A stretch of DNA of 9,471 nt from Sphaerochaeta sp. (GTDB taxonomy: Bacteria > Spirochaetota > Spirochaetia > Sphaerochaetales > Sphaerochaetaceae). How positions within the stretch are numbered: position 1 is the first letter of the stretch; each line of letters starts with the position of its first letter. The notes under the pieces were generated by a model. It did no database searches. It worked only from the letters and a program-made list of their open reading frames with translations, and was not told the DNA's origin. The stretch spans positions 1 to 9,471 of the forward strand of contig DMAO01000233.1 in NCBI GenBank assembly GCA_003446545.1, read 5' to 3'. Below are positions 1 to 5,593 of this stretch, piece by piece. Made by a program: the position numbers and the translations under genes.

Positions 1-381
1 ATTGACGGAATCTGGTACCTGCAGAACCCTAGGAACCTAGGCAAGGGGATATCCAGTTCCAGGAAGATCAACAAGGCTTTCAAGGAATTTCCGCAGGAAG
101 TCTCTTCCCGTCTGTTGAAAGCAAATAGCTTGCTCTATGCACCCTCTTTTGCAGGGGGTGATGTCAAAAGGGCATTGAACATGTTTCTCGGTCTCCTCAA
201 CGACGCCGAAGAAATGCTTTCGTTATGGGACCGATCGTCTCTCTATAGTGGGATCGGAATCGCATGCTTTATGTTGGAAGACTATCAGAATGCAAAGGGA
301 TACCTTGCTGCAGCCAAGGCAATCTACCCTTTTGATGCTGTTTTGGATGACTATATGGCACAAGTGGAGAAAGCGTTGTGA
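1..381 (+). CDS. C-terminal part of a TPR-like protein (5' end outside window)
   Basis: The frame is open from base 1 to a TGA at 379-381, giving 126 residues with no start needed inside the window, so the gene is cut by the window edge. A TTG at 115 could be taken as a start, but the frame continues upstream with sensible protein. The last 45 residues (GIGIACFMLEDYQNAKGYL followed by a P-rich turn and a final helix) look like a TPR helix pair of the type that accumulates helical repeats for protein contacts. No catalytic motif is visible and I do not recognise the specific family. The stop overlaps the start of the next gene, which implies co-transcription and coupled translation with the glycosyltransferase, so a role in the same envelope or glycan process is plausible but inferred. 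Confidence 0.7.
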   Translation: MDGIWYLQNPRNLGKGISSSRKINKAFKEFPQEVSSRLLKANSLLYAPSFAGGDVKRALNMFLGLLNDAEEMLSLWDRSSLYSGIGIACFMLEDYQNAKGYLAAAKAIYPFDAVLDDYMAQVEKAL

Positions 382-1529
382 TGCTACTGTATGCCTCATT
401 AGTTCTGGTTGTAGGCCTGTGGGCTACCCTACTCTCCTTTTCCAATCGGAAGGTGATGGAGAAGCTGAAGAAAAATGTTCCTCTTACCGAGTGGCCCCTT
501 GTCTCCATCGCAATTCCTGCACGAAACGAAGAGCATTGTATCGAAGCGTGTGTATCATCTCTGGTCGGCCAGTCCTATGAAAATATTGAAATCCTGATAC
601 TGGATGACAACTCTACAGACAACACAGCAAGCGAAGTTCACAAGCTGCAAGAGAGAGACCCCAGGGTGCGGGTCATCAGGGGAAAGCCTCTGAAGCAAGG
701 GTGGAGAGGCAAGCTCTATGCGATGCAGCAACTGTATGAAAAAAGCAGAGGGGAATATATTCTCTTCACTGATGCAGATACTGTCCATAACCCCAATAGC
801 GTGGAATATGGTCTTGGCATTCTCATCAATGAAAAGGCATCCATGATCAGCGGCTATCCTAAACAGAAGGGAGAGCACCTATGGGTACAGACACTGGTAA
901 GTGCCATGCTCTTCAACACTGTGCTGTATGTGCCGCTGTGGCTACAGCAAAAAGTGCAACTCGCCCCTTTTTCCATGGCTATCGGGCAGTACCTTCTACT
1001 CAAAAGGAAGTTCTTGGAAGATATTGACGGGTTCACCTCAATACCCAATGTCATCTGTGATGATGTTATGCTGGCCAGAGCCTGCACAAGAACAGGACAT
1101 ACGTATGTTTTTGCAGATGTGAAGGATGCTCTCTCTTGCCAGATGTTCTCTACGTTTAAAGGGGGATTTGAAGGACTGGAAAGAAGCATCACCGGCGCAG
1201 TAACAATCAAGGCATACATGGTTCCCCTGATGTTGCTTGTGGCCTCAGTCCTGCTTGCCTGTGCGGTGGCCCCCCTTGCTACGGTAGCAATGCTAATAGC
1301 CTATCTCATTGAGCCTACACTATCAGAGCTTCCTTTCTTACTCATGGGAGGAGGCACCCTCCTGCTTTTTGGCTCATGGACCGTTACAGGTCTGTACCAT
1401 GGATTCCCCCTTAAGGTAGCCACACAAGGGCCAATTGCCTTTGTATTTGTGGTTGCAATGTATCTCCATGGCTACTACAGAAAGATCAGTGGCAAGGGTT
1501 TTATGTGGAAAGGACGTGCTATTTCCTAA
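378..1529 (+). CDS. Membrane-anchored family 2 glycosyltransferase, CruC/CrtQ-like
   Basis: This predicted 383-residue GT-A fold glycosyltransferase would move a sugar from a nucleotide-sugar to a lipid-like acceptor at the cytoplasmic membrane face. An N-terminal membrane helix (about 2-20) precedes the catalytic domain. The nucleotide-binding DDNST is at 76-80, the metal-binding DAD at 132-134, and the probable catalytic-base region CDDV at 228-231. Further membrane helices lie at about 281-312, 316-340 and 351-364, and the protein ends with WKGR at 377-380, a tail often seen in carotenoid glucosyltransferases of the CruC/CrtQ group. Membership of GT2 is secure; the acceptor is not, because no carotenoid gene is visible nearby. 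The start is GTG 378 or the adjacent ATG 381, both behind GGAG at 366-369 and overlapping the upstream stop. No convincing terminator follows. Confidence 0.88.
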   Translation: MMLLYASLVLVVGLWATLLSFSNRKVMEKLKKNVPLTEWPLVSIAIPARNEEHCIEACVSSLVGQSYENIEILILDDNSTDNTASEVHKLQERDPRVRVIRGKPLKQGWRGKLYAMQQLYEKSRGEYILFTDADTVHNPNSVEYGLGILINEKASMISGYPKQKGEHLWVQTLVSAMLFNTVLYVPLWLQQKVQLAPFSMAIGQYLLLKRKFLEDIDGFTSIPNVICDDVMLARACTRTGHTYVFADVKDALSCQMFSTFKGGFEGLERSITGAVTIKAYMVPLMLLVASVLLACAVAPLATVAMLIAYLIEPTLSELPFLLMGGGTLLLFGSWTVTGLYHGFPLKVATQGPIAFVFVVAMYLHGYYRKISGKGFMWKGRAIS

Positions 1530-1568
1530 AAATACCACGTTTAAGGCGTTTGTTTACTGTTTTTTCCC

Positions 1569-1596
1569 TTGCAAGTGAGTGAAAGCATGCTAGAAT
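1569..1596 (+). promoter_or_regulatory. Sigma-70-type promoter with extended -10 for the Hc1-like gene
   Basis: TTGCAA at 1569-1574 and TAGAAT at 1591-1596 are separated by 16 bp. TG at 1588-1589 sits one base before the -10 element, making an extended -10. The start codon follows at 1625, allowing a leader of about 20 nt. Recognised by eye only. Confidence 0.6.
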
Positions 1597-1624
1597 AAGA
1601 TAACCTAGACCAATGGAGGAGTCC

Positions 1625-1798
1625 ATGACAATTCACGAACAAATCGTAGCACAGTATGAGACCTACCTTGCAGAGAACCAGAAGTTCTCTGAGAAAGGCG
1701 TAAAAGTATCGGCAGCTAGAGCCCGTAAGGCTTTGGCCGAAATCGCTAAGCTTAGCAAAGAACGCAGAAAAGAGATTCAGGCAGAAAAAGCAGAATAG
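1625..1798 (+). CDS. Small basic Hc1-like (histone H1-like) protein
   Basis: A 57-residue, highly charged, largely helical protein. After a helix of about 20 residues comes KGVKVSAARARKAL followed by a Lys/Arg/Glu-rich helix ending RKEIQAEK. This matches the pattern I know from bacterial proteins annotated as histone H1-like Hc1 (typically KGNKAAGTRVRKAM, then a basic helix). Members are small and are presumed to bind DNA or RNA in the nucleoid, though most have not been tested. The start at 1625 is chosen over the in-frame ATG at 1613 because GGAGGAG at 1615-1621 overlaps that earlier codon and is ideally spaced from 1625. It is a single-gene unit with its own promoter and a strong terminator, which suggests independent and probably high expression. 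Family assignment rests on remembered motif similarity. Confidence 0.75.
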   Translation: MTIHEQIVAQYETYLAENQKFSEKGVKVSAARARKALAEIAKLSKERRKEIQAEKAE

Positions 1799-1820
1799 TT
1801 TCTCTTTTTGCTCAAAGTGG

Positions 1821-1849
1821 GGCGTCCTTGAGAGAGGGCGCCTTATTTT
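1821..1849 (+). terminator. Rho-independent terminator after the Hc1-like gene
   Basis: GGCGTCC (1821-1827) pairs with GGGCGCC (1836-1842), including one G-T pair, across an 8-nt loop. The T-rich TTATTTT follows. It lies 22 bases past the stop at 1798. Its presence also shows that the open frame starting at TTG 1828, inside the hairpin, is not the start of the hydrolase gene. Confidence 0.85.
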
Positions 1850-1945
1850 GTGCCTGTATGACAGACAACAAATCTAGAAAACAGAGAATGCTACTTACAA
1901 AGTTATGCATCTTATCAAGGGAAAACGCATCTCATCCAGAAACGA

Positions 1946-1974
1946 TTGTTGAGCAGAACCCTAGTTTTTATACT
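1946..1974 (+). promoter_or_regulatory. Probable promoter of the hydrolase-LytTR-DUF3021 operon
   Basis: TTGTTG at 1946-1951 and TATACT at 1969-1974 are 17 bp apart, followed by GGAGG at 1989-1993 and the ATG at 2002. The transcription start would be near 1981, giving a leader of about 20 nt. The segment 1850-1945 between the terminator and this promoter holds no gene I can support. Confidence 0.6.
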
Positions 1975-2001
1975 TGGGCAGAAATTTTGGAGGTTTTTTA
2001 C

Positions 2002-3300
2002 ATGGGAACTCTTACACTTGCTTCATTAATCACACTGGAACTTTTCTTTCTTGTTTGGTCTATCAGAACACGGGACGATCATAGGAAAGAGAGAGGGATT
2101 GTCAGGATAAGCACTCTGGTTCTTTTTGGACTATTACTTGCAACTGGAGTATATGTATGGAGCTTTCGCTATACGATGCTCTTGTGCATGCTGGTAATAC
2201 AGGCTGTTACAGGTGCAGTCATACTTGTCAGAAAAAGAGAAGCACCATACAGGACAAGAAACACCATCCTCCGATTCATACGAAATTGTATCATCATTTT
2301 CTTCGCTCTACTCCCTGCCATTATCCTCCCACAGTACGAACAGCCAATACCAACAGGCACTTATGAGGTGGCAACGGCGAAATTCACGTGGACTGATCCA
2401 AGCAGGATAGATGACTTTGCAGATTCCGACGAATACCGGGCCTTGACCGTTGAGTTCTGGTATCCAGACAGTACTAGCGAGAAACATCCCCTTGTTGTAT
2501 TTTCCCATGGTGCGTTCGGGTTCAGCGGGAGCAACTACTCTACTTTTATGGAACTTGCCTCACAAGGGTATGTAGTTGCAAGCATCGGCCATACACACCA
2601 AGCATTCTACACACTTGATACACATGGCAATCTTACCACAGTAGACACAGCCTTCATCAAGAAGGCAGTTGAGATCAATTCTACCAATGACACAGAACAC
2701 GAACAGGACATCTTCAATACCACTAGAGAATGGATGAAACTTCGTATAGATGACGAGAATTTTGTTTTGGACACAATACTTGCAGAGTGCCAGAAAAAGA
2801 GTGCCGATACACCCTTTTCCCATATCAATACGGATAAGATCGGTCTTTTTGGGCACTCCCTCGGTGGTGCATCATCAGCACAGATTGGCAGGGAGAGATC
2901 CGATATTGATGCGGTAATCGTACTCGATGGCACGATGCTGGGGGAACAGATTGCATTTGAAAACAACGCGGTTGTCCTCAACGATGTACCCTATCCAATC
3001 CCTCTTCTGAATGTGTACGCACAAGACCATTACACCAATTCCAAGGAACTTGTCGGGGATACCTATAGTAATTTCCATGCAACACAAAATGCCCTTGAAG
3101 CGTATGAGACTGTGTTTGGGGATTCTGGGCATCTCAACTTTACGGACCTTCCTCTTTTTTCTCCGTTACTTGCCAACCTACTTGGCATCGGTACGGTAGA
3201 TACGCGGTATTGTATTGAAACAATGAATACCGTTGTGCTTGAATTTTTCAATTGCTTCTTACAAGATGCAGGAGAACCTACGATTGCCAAGGAATATTGA
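2002..3300 (+). CDS. Membrane-anchored alpha/beta hydrolase, PAF-acetylhydrolase-like
   Basis: This 432-residue protein has an N-terminal block of about four membrane helices (about 4-21, 36-54, 57-76 and 93-110) followed by an alpha/beta-hydrolase domain. The domain shows EFWYP at 151-155, the oxyanion-type SHGAFG at 168-173, and GHSLG at 284-288 with nucleophile Ser286. Asp309 (VLDG) and His377 (SGHLNF) fit the rest of the triad. The WYP motif and the order Ser-Asp-His resemble platelet-activating-factor acetylhydrolases, which cleave short or oxidised acyl chains from phospholipids. The actual substrate is unknown and a general esterase remains possible. The catalytic domain probably faces outward, but topology is inferred. 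The ATG at 2002 has GGAGG at 1989-1993; the 58 in-frame codons upstream start inside a terminator and are rejected. Its stop lies 2 nt before the LytTR start. Confidence 0.85.
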   Translation: MGTLTLASLITLELFFLVWSIRTRDDHRKERGIVRISTLVLFGLLLATGVYVWSFRYTMLLCMLVIQAVTGAVILVRKREAPYRTRNTILRFIRNCIIIFFALLPAIILPQYEQPIPTGTYEVATAKFTWTDPSRIDDFADSDEYRALTVEFWYPDSTSEKHPLVVFSHGAFGFSGSNYSTFMELASQGYVVASIGHTHQAFYTLDTHGNLTTVDTAFIKKAVEINSTNDTEHEQDIFNTTREWMKLRIDDENFVLDTILAECQKKSADTPFSHINTDKIGLFGHSLGGASSAQIGRERSDIDAVIVLDGTMLGEQIAFENNAVVLNDVPYPIPLLNVYAQDHYTNSKELVGDTYSNFHATQNALEAYETVFGDSGHLNFTDLPLFSPLLANLLGIGTVDTRYCIETMNTVVLEFFNCFLQDAGEPTIAKEY

Positions 3301-3302
3301 AC

Positions 3303-3758
3303 ATGAAGGTACGGATAAGAGAGATCAGTGATAAAACTGATGAGTGTCTCATTATTGAGTGTGTTGAGGTTACCCCTGACATCGAGAGCATACGATCGTA
3401 TGCCCTTTCCAAGGGTACCACATTGACAGGGAGCAGGGATGATCACATCTATCAGTTCAATCTCTCCGATGTCCTCTATTTTGAGGCGTTTGGCGAACAG
3501 GTCTTTGCATATACGAAGAGCAAGGGATATGCACTCAAATTCCGTCTGTACGAACTTGAGAAGGCCTATTCCGACAGGCACTTCATCCGATGTTCCAAAT
3601 CCTTTGTCATCAACCTGATGAAACTTGAAAGCATAAGTCCTGCTCTGAACGGTCGCTTTACAGCTCACATGAAAAATGGAGAGAAGATACTCATCTCAAG
3701 GCAGTATGTGCCTGAGATCAAACGTGCTGTGCTGGGAGGGACAAACCATGGACTTTAA
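3303..3758 (+). CDS. LytTR-family DNA-binding regulator
   Basis: A 151-residue protein. Residues about 44-145 form a LytTR DNA-binding domain: DVLYFEAFGEQVFAYT, then the basic DRHFIRCSKSFVINLMKLESI, and a closing ISRQYVPEIKRA. It has no CheY-like receiver domain, so it is not a standard response regulator; the first 43 residues are a short region I do not recognise. LytTR proteins without receivers are commonly paired with a small membrane protein that restrains them, and one follows here with an 11-base overlap. The ATG at 3303 is 2 nt after the hydrolase stop, with AAGGAA at 3289-3294 inside the hydrolase 3' end. It probably controls its own operon. LytTR sites are usually two 9-bp repeats; I found only a single weak half-site (1899-1907) upstream of the hydrolase. 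Confidence 0.9.
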   Translation: MKVRIREISDKTDECLIIECVEVTPDIESIRSYALSKGTTLTGSRDDHIYQFNLSDVLYFEAFGEQVFAYTKSKGYALKFRLYELEKAYSDRHFIRCSKSFVINLMKLESISPALNGRFTAHMKNGEKILISRQYVPEIKRAVLGGTNHGL

Positions 3759-4182
3759 AACTTTCTTTGTAAAAAGGGTGATGATGAGTTTTTTTGTTTC
3801 AGTCACTTGCATCTCTGTGGCCATGGCCCTTATCGGGATGGCGTTTGAACCCAATGCCAGGTTTGGGTATGAGGCGTTTTTATCACCTGTGCTATTTGGA
3901 ACTCTTGCCTCTCTTCCCCTGATGGTGAAATACTCCAAGAAAGAGTTGTCCCCCAAACAGATAGTGGCTAGAAGCGTGATACATCTTGTTCTTCTTGAGG
4001 CAGTACTACTATCGGTTCTCTGGTTTGCCCGACTTCTCACCGGCATATCCATGGCAGTATCTCTTGGTACTTCCATATGCATAATTGATGTGACGGTACA
4101 TCTGGTGCTCTGGCTTCAGGACTCAAGGACAGCAAAGGAATTCAATGAGGCCTTGCACAAGCTGCAAAAGACCTGCACATGA
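3748..4182 (+). CDS. DUF3021-type four-helix membrane protein, partner of LytTR
   Basis: A 144-residue protein with four hydrophobic segments at about 12-32, 43-60, 74-94 and 103-124, a basic loop (KYSKKELSPKQ, 61-71) between the second and third, and a short charged tail. Size, topology and position directly after a LytTR gene match the DUF3021 family. In related LytTR systems such as HdrRM and BrsRM of streptococci, the membrane partner holds the regulator inactive. An inhibitory or signal-sensing role here is inferred from that. The start at 3748 is set by GGGAGGG at 3734-3740 with 7-nt spacing. The gene overlaps the LytTR end by 11 bases, so translation is probably coupled. Confidence 0.82.
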   Translation: MDFKTFFVKRVMMSFFVSVTCISVAMALIGMAFEPNARFGYEAFLSPVLFGTLASLPLMVKYSKKELSPKQIVARSVIHLVLLEAVLLSVLWFARLLTGISMAVSLGTSICIIDVTVHLVLWLQDSRTAKEFNEALHKLQKTCT

Positions 4183-4211
4183 GGTGAGTAGAAACACCTG
4201 AAAGGTTTTTT
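4182..4211 (+). terminator. Weak candidate terminator of the LytTR operon
   Basis: AGGTG (4182-4186) and CACCT (4195-4199) can pair across an 8-nt loop, and six T residues follow at 4206-4211 after a 6-nt gap. The stem is short and the T-run is displaced, so this is tentative. It is the only termination-like structure between the DUF3021 stop and the next gene. Confidence 0.3.
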
Positions 4212-4258
4212 CAGAGAGTCTTACACACCCTTCTGCCTCTATTTTTATAGAAAAGACT
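4200..4258 (+). repeat. Degraded copy of the valS 3' end and downstream hairpin
   Basis: This stretch aligns with 5534-5593 at 47 of 60 columns, with one gap. Ten of the twelve substitutions are C/T or A/G, and those all go towards A or T in this copy. The partner copy carries the valS stop codon and last codons. Here the aligned minus-strand codons still read Ser-Phe-Leu then a TAA stop at 4244-4246, and weaker similarity continues to about 4285. The hairpin that is an 8-bp perfect stem in the other copy is reduced to CAGA/TCTG. The strand given is arbitrary; relative to valS it lies in the same orientation as the true copy. Confidence 0.7.
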
Positions 4259-4331
4259 CACAATAGGGCAACATGCTAAGATTCATCACTTCTCCCAACT
4301 ATCCAAGCCATCTTATAAAAACATTGCATCC

Positions 4332-4733
4332 GTGATAGACTCGAACCGTATGAAGAGACTTGGAATTACAATTGGGGATTTTTGCATACTCATATCAGTC
4401 ATACTATTGACTGCTGTGCTCTGGGCAAAAGGTATAACCTCGGAAAGCCCACAGTATGTGCAAATCCAAACACCGGATGCTTCCTACCGATATCTGATAG
4501 ATACAGACCGGGTGTTCTCCATTGATGGGCGTCTGGGAAAGACTGAAATTGAAATACACGAGGGTACTGTCTCGGTGCTTTCTGATCCGGGTCCAAGACA
4601 AATCTCAGTTAATCACCGTCCGATTGCACAACCCGGTGAGTGGATTGCCAGCCTACCCAATCAGGTATTGGTCACCATTATTTCAGCACAGGGTTTTGTG
4701 GAGAACTCGGCTATAGATGAAGTTGCCTTCTAG
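4332..4733 (+). CDS. NusG-domain-II membrane-anchored protein lacking the usual cysteines
   Basis: A 133-residue protein with one N-terminal membrane helix (about 14-32) and a C-terminal extracytoplasmic domain of the NusG_II/DUF1312 type. The domain pattern is GRLGKTEIEI (66-75), then HEGTVSVLSDPGPRQISV, then PGEWIASLPNQVLVTI. In the family as I know it, the corresponding positions read SPCP, KICV and IACLPN. Here all three cysteines are replaced (Gly87, Ser92 and Ser107). Function is unknown; these proteins often sit near Rnf or ApbE genes, which are absent here. The start may be GTG 4332 or ATG 4350, the latter giving an MKR...GD beginning more typical of the family. Neither has a clear ribosome-binding site. 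The 3' end overlaps the convergent broken toxin gene by 23 bases. Confidence 0.7.
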   Translation: MIDSNRMKRLGITIGDFCILISVILLTAVLWAKGITSESPQYVQIQTPDASYRYLIDTDRVFSIDGRLGKTEIEIHEGTVSVLSDPGPRQISVNHRPIAQPGEWIASLPNQVLVTIISAQGFVENSAIDEVAF

Positions 4734-4968
4734 ATGTCTGTCTGGGATGGGCTATCTTATAGACCTGATTATCATCACGTAGTGCAATAACAATACCTTT
4801 CATAGTTGCTTCTGTATGGACTAGTCGATATACGATTCGAATCCCACTAGAGCGCAGTTTACTATTCATCAAACCTAAAGGTGCATTTTACCAGTATTCC
4901 CCAATAGTTTCCCATATCCCCCTTTTGTCTTGGGCGTATTCAGTGTACTCAATCTTCCAACTGCTCAT
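4711..4968 (-). pseudogene. Broken RelE-family toxin gene
   Basis: Reading leftwards from ATG 4968-4966, the frame gives MSSWKIEYTEYAQDKRGIWE and continues to Trp26, then a TAA at 4888-4890. The same frame then continues as PLGLMNSKLRSSGIRIVYRL and KGIVIALRDDNQVYKIAHPR to a TAG at 4711-4713. The second part matches the C-terminal strands of RelE-type ribosome-dependent mRNA-cleaving toxins. The start matches their first strand. The middle helices and the stretch between PLG and the KLR strand are missing compared with typical members, so there is an in-frame internal deletion as well as a stop. The start overlaps the antitoxin stop as ATGA, the usual antitoxin-toxin junction. A working toxin is very unlikely from this sequence. 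Confidence 0.78.
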
Positions 4969-5297
4969 ACAAATTCATCTTCTTGGGATTCCTCAAGTTC
5001 TTTTGCAGAAATTCCAAGAGTATCCATTACCTCTTGCATGCTATAGGTGGGTTTATTATGCACTATTCGCTGTACAGCTTCTGCGAGCAAAGCATTGTTC
5101 TCAGCTTCCTCAGTTAACTCAGTAAATGCCTCTATACTTAAGAGGATCCCTATAGGGTGGTTATTACGAACAACAATTTTCCGATGGGATTCTTCCAAAG
5201 TTTTGAAAATTTGAGCAGCCTTCCCGCGGTTAAAATCTGAGATTGATACAATATCATTTAAAAACTCTTTTGTCCCTTGTAGCGATTTTGTCATCAT
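4965..5297 (-). CDS. Phd/YefM-type antitoxin
   Basis: A 110-residue antitoxin. The N-terminal half (SISDFNRGKAAQIFKTLEES, then KIVVRNNHPIGILLSIEAF) has the Phd/YefM fold pattern: a DNA-binding N-terminus, a central strand with the Asn-x-x-Pro-Ile-Gly-Ile-Leu motif and a helix. The acidic, flexible C-terminal tail ending EESQEDEFV is the toxin-wrapping part. In intact systems it neutralises the RelE toxin and represses the shared promoter. ATG 5297 has GAGGA 6 nt upstream; the next codon is also ATG. The gene looks intact, yet its downstream toxin partner is broken, so it is an orphan here. It could still regulate its promoter or neutralise a related toxin elsewhere in the genome. Its surroundings are more AT-rich than neighbouring genes, compatible with acquisition by transfer. 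Confidence 0.88.
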   Translation of the reverse strand: MMTKSLQGTKEFLNDIVSISDFNRGKAAQIFKTLEESHRKIVVRNNHPIGILLSIEAFTELTEEAENNALLAEAVQRIVHNKPTYSMQEVMDTLGISAKELEESQEDEFV

Positions 5298-5316
5298 GAT
5301 GTATCCTCTTGCTCGT

Positions 5317-5346
5317 AGTCTACCGGTATAGAGACAGTACTGTCAA
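5317..5346 (-). promoter_or_regulatory. Antitoxin promoter with overlapping palindromic operator
   Basis: On the minus strand, TTGACA (5346-5341) and TAGACT (5322-5317) are separated by 18 bp, ending about 20 bases before the antitoxin start. A perfect 12-bp palindrome, GACAGTACTGTC (5333-5344), overlaps the -35 box. A second 8-bp palindrome, TACCGGTA (5321-5328), abuts the -10 box. Palindromes in this position are what Phd/YefM antitoxins bind when they autoregulate, so an operator role is inferred. Confidence 0.65.
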
Positions 5347-5420
5347 TATTTGATATTTATTTACTAGTTTTTTTATTAGTATATTTATTAGTATTTTTAT
5401 AATATGATACAAATAATCAG
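5345..5420. repeat. AT-rich stretch with a 12-bp tandem repeat
   Basis: This region upstream of the antitoxin promoter is almost entirely A and T. TTTATTAGTAT occurs at 5372-5382 and again at 5384-5394 with a 12-bp period, and a related TTTATTTACTAGT begins at 5357. No gene is visible. It may act as an upstream activating AT-tract or curved DNA, or simply be low-complexity intergenic sequence. Confidence 0.5.
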
Positions 5421-5457
5421 ATATATCTTAAAGAGAAAGTATTTCTGACAACTACCC

Positions 5458-5491
5458 AAAACAGGCGTTTCCCTTAGGAAACGCCTGTTTT
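5458..5491 (-). terminator. Strong bidirectional hairpin terminator, probably of valS
   Basis: AAAACAGGCGTTTCC (5458-5472) and its exact complement (5477-5491) form a perfect 15-bp stem with a 4-nt loop. The stem is flanked by A and T runs so that it can work on either strand. It lies 89 bases past the valS stop in the direction of valS transcription, and it separates valS from the antitoxin promoter. Confidence 0.85.
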
Positions 5492-5533
5492 GCATATACA
5501 TTGCTGGTAATTTTACTAGAATTAGAGAAGCAG

Positions 5534-5593
5534 GAAAGGTTCTCTCAGAGGGGGTTTACGCACCCCTCTGCCTCTATCCCTACAGAAAGGACT
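5534..5593 (-). repeat. valS 3' end and downstream hairpin, intact copy of the 4200-4258 repeat
   Basis: This segment contains the last four valS codons, the TAG stop (5582-5580) and the following hairpin. In the hairpin CAGAGGGG (5546-5553) pairs perfectly with CCCCTCTG (5563-5570) over a 9-nt loop. The hairpin is not followed by a T-run on the minus strand, so it is more likely an RNA 3'-end or pause structure than the terminator itself. It is 78% identical to 4200-4258. Confidence 0.7.

Noticed and set aside
28..41. Short direct repeat of CCTAGG near the left edge
   Set aside because: It lies within an open coding frame and is too short to be meaningful.
1613..1624. Earlier ATG for the Hc1-like gene
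   Set aside because: The Shine-Dalgarno sequence itself begins within this codon, so it serves the ATG at 1625.
1899..1907. LytTR half-site AAAGTTATG upstream of the hydrolase
   Set aside because: It fits the 9-bp pattern only partly, and no second repeat is found at the usual 21-bp period.
1828..2001. N-terminal extension of the hydrolase from TTG 1828
   Set aside because: It starts inside a terminator hairpin, has no ribosome-binding site, and passes through the likely promoter at 1946-1974. ATG 2002 has a good GGAGG.
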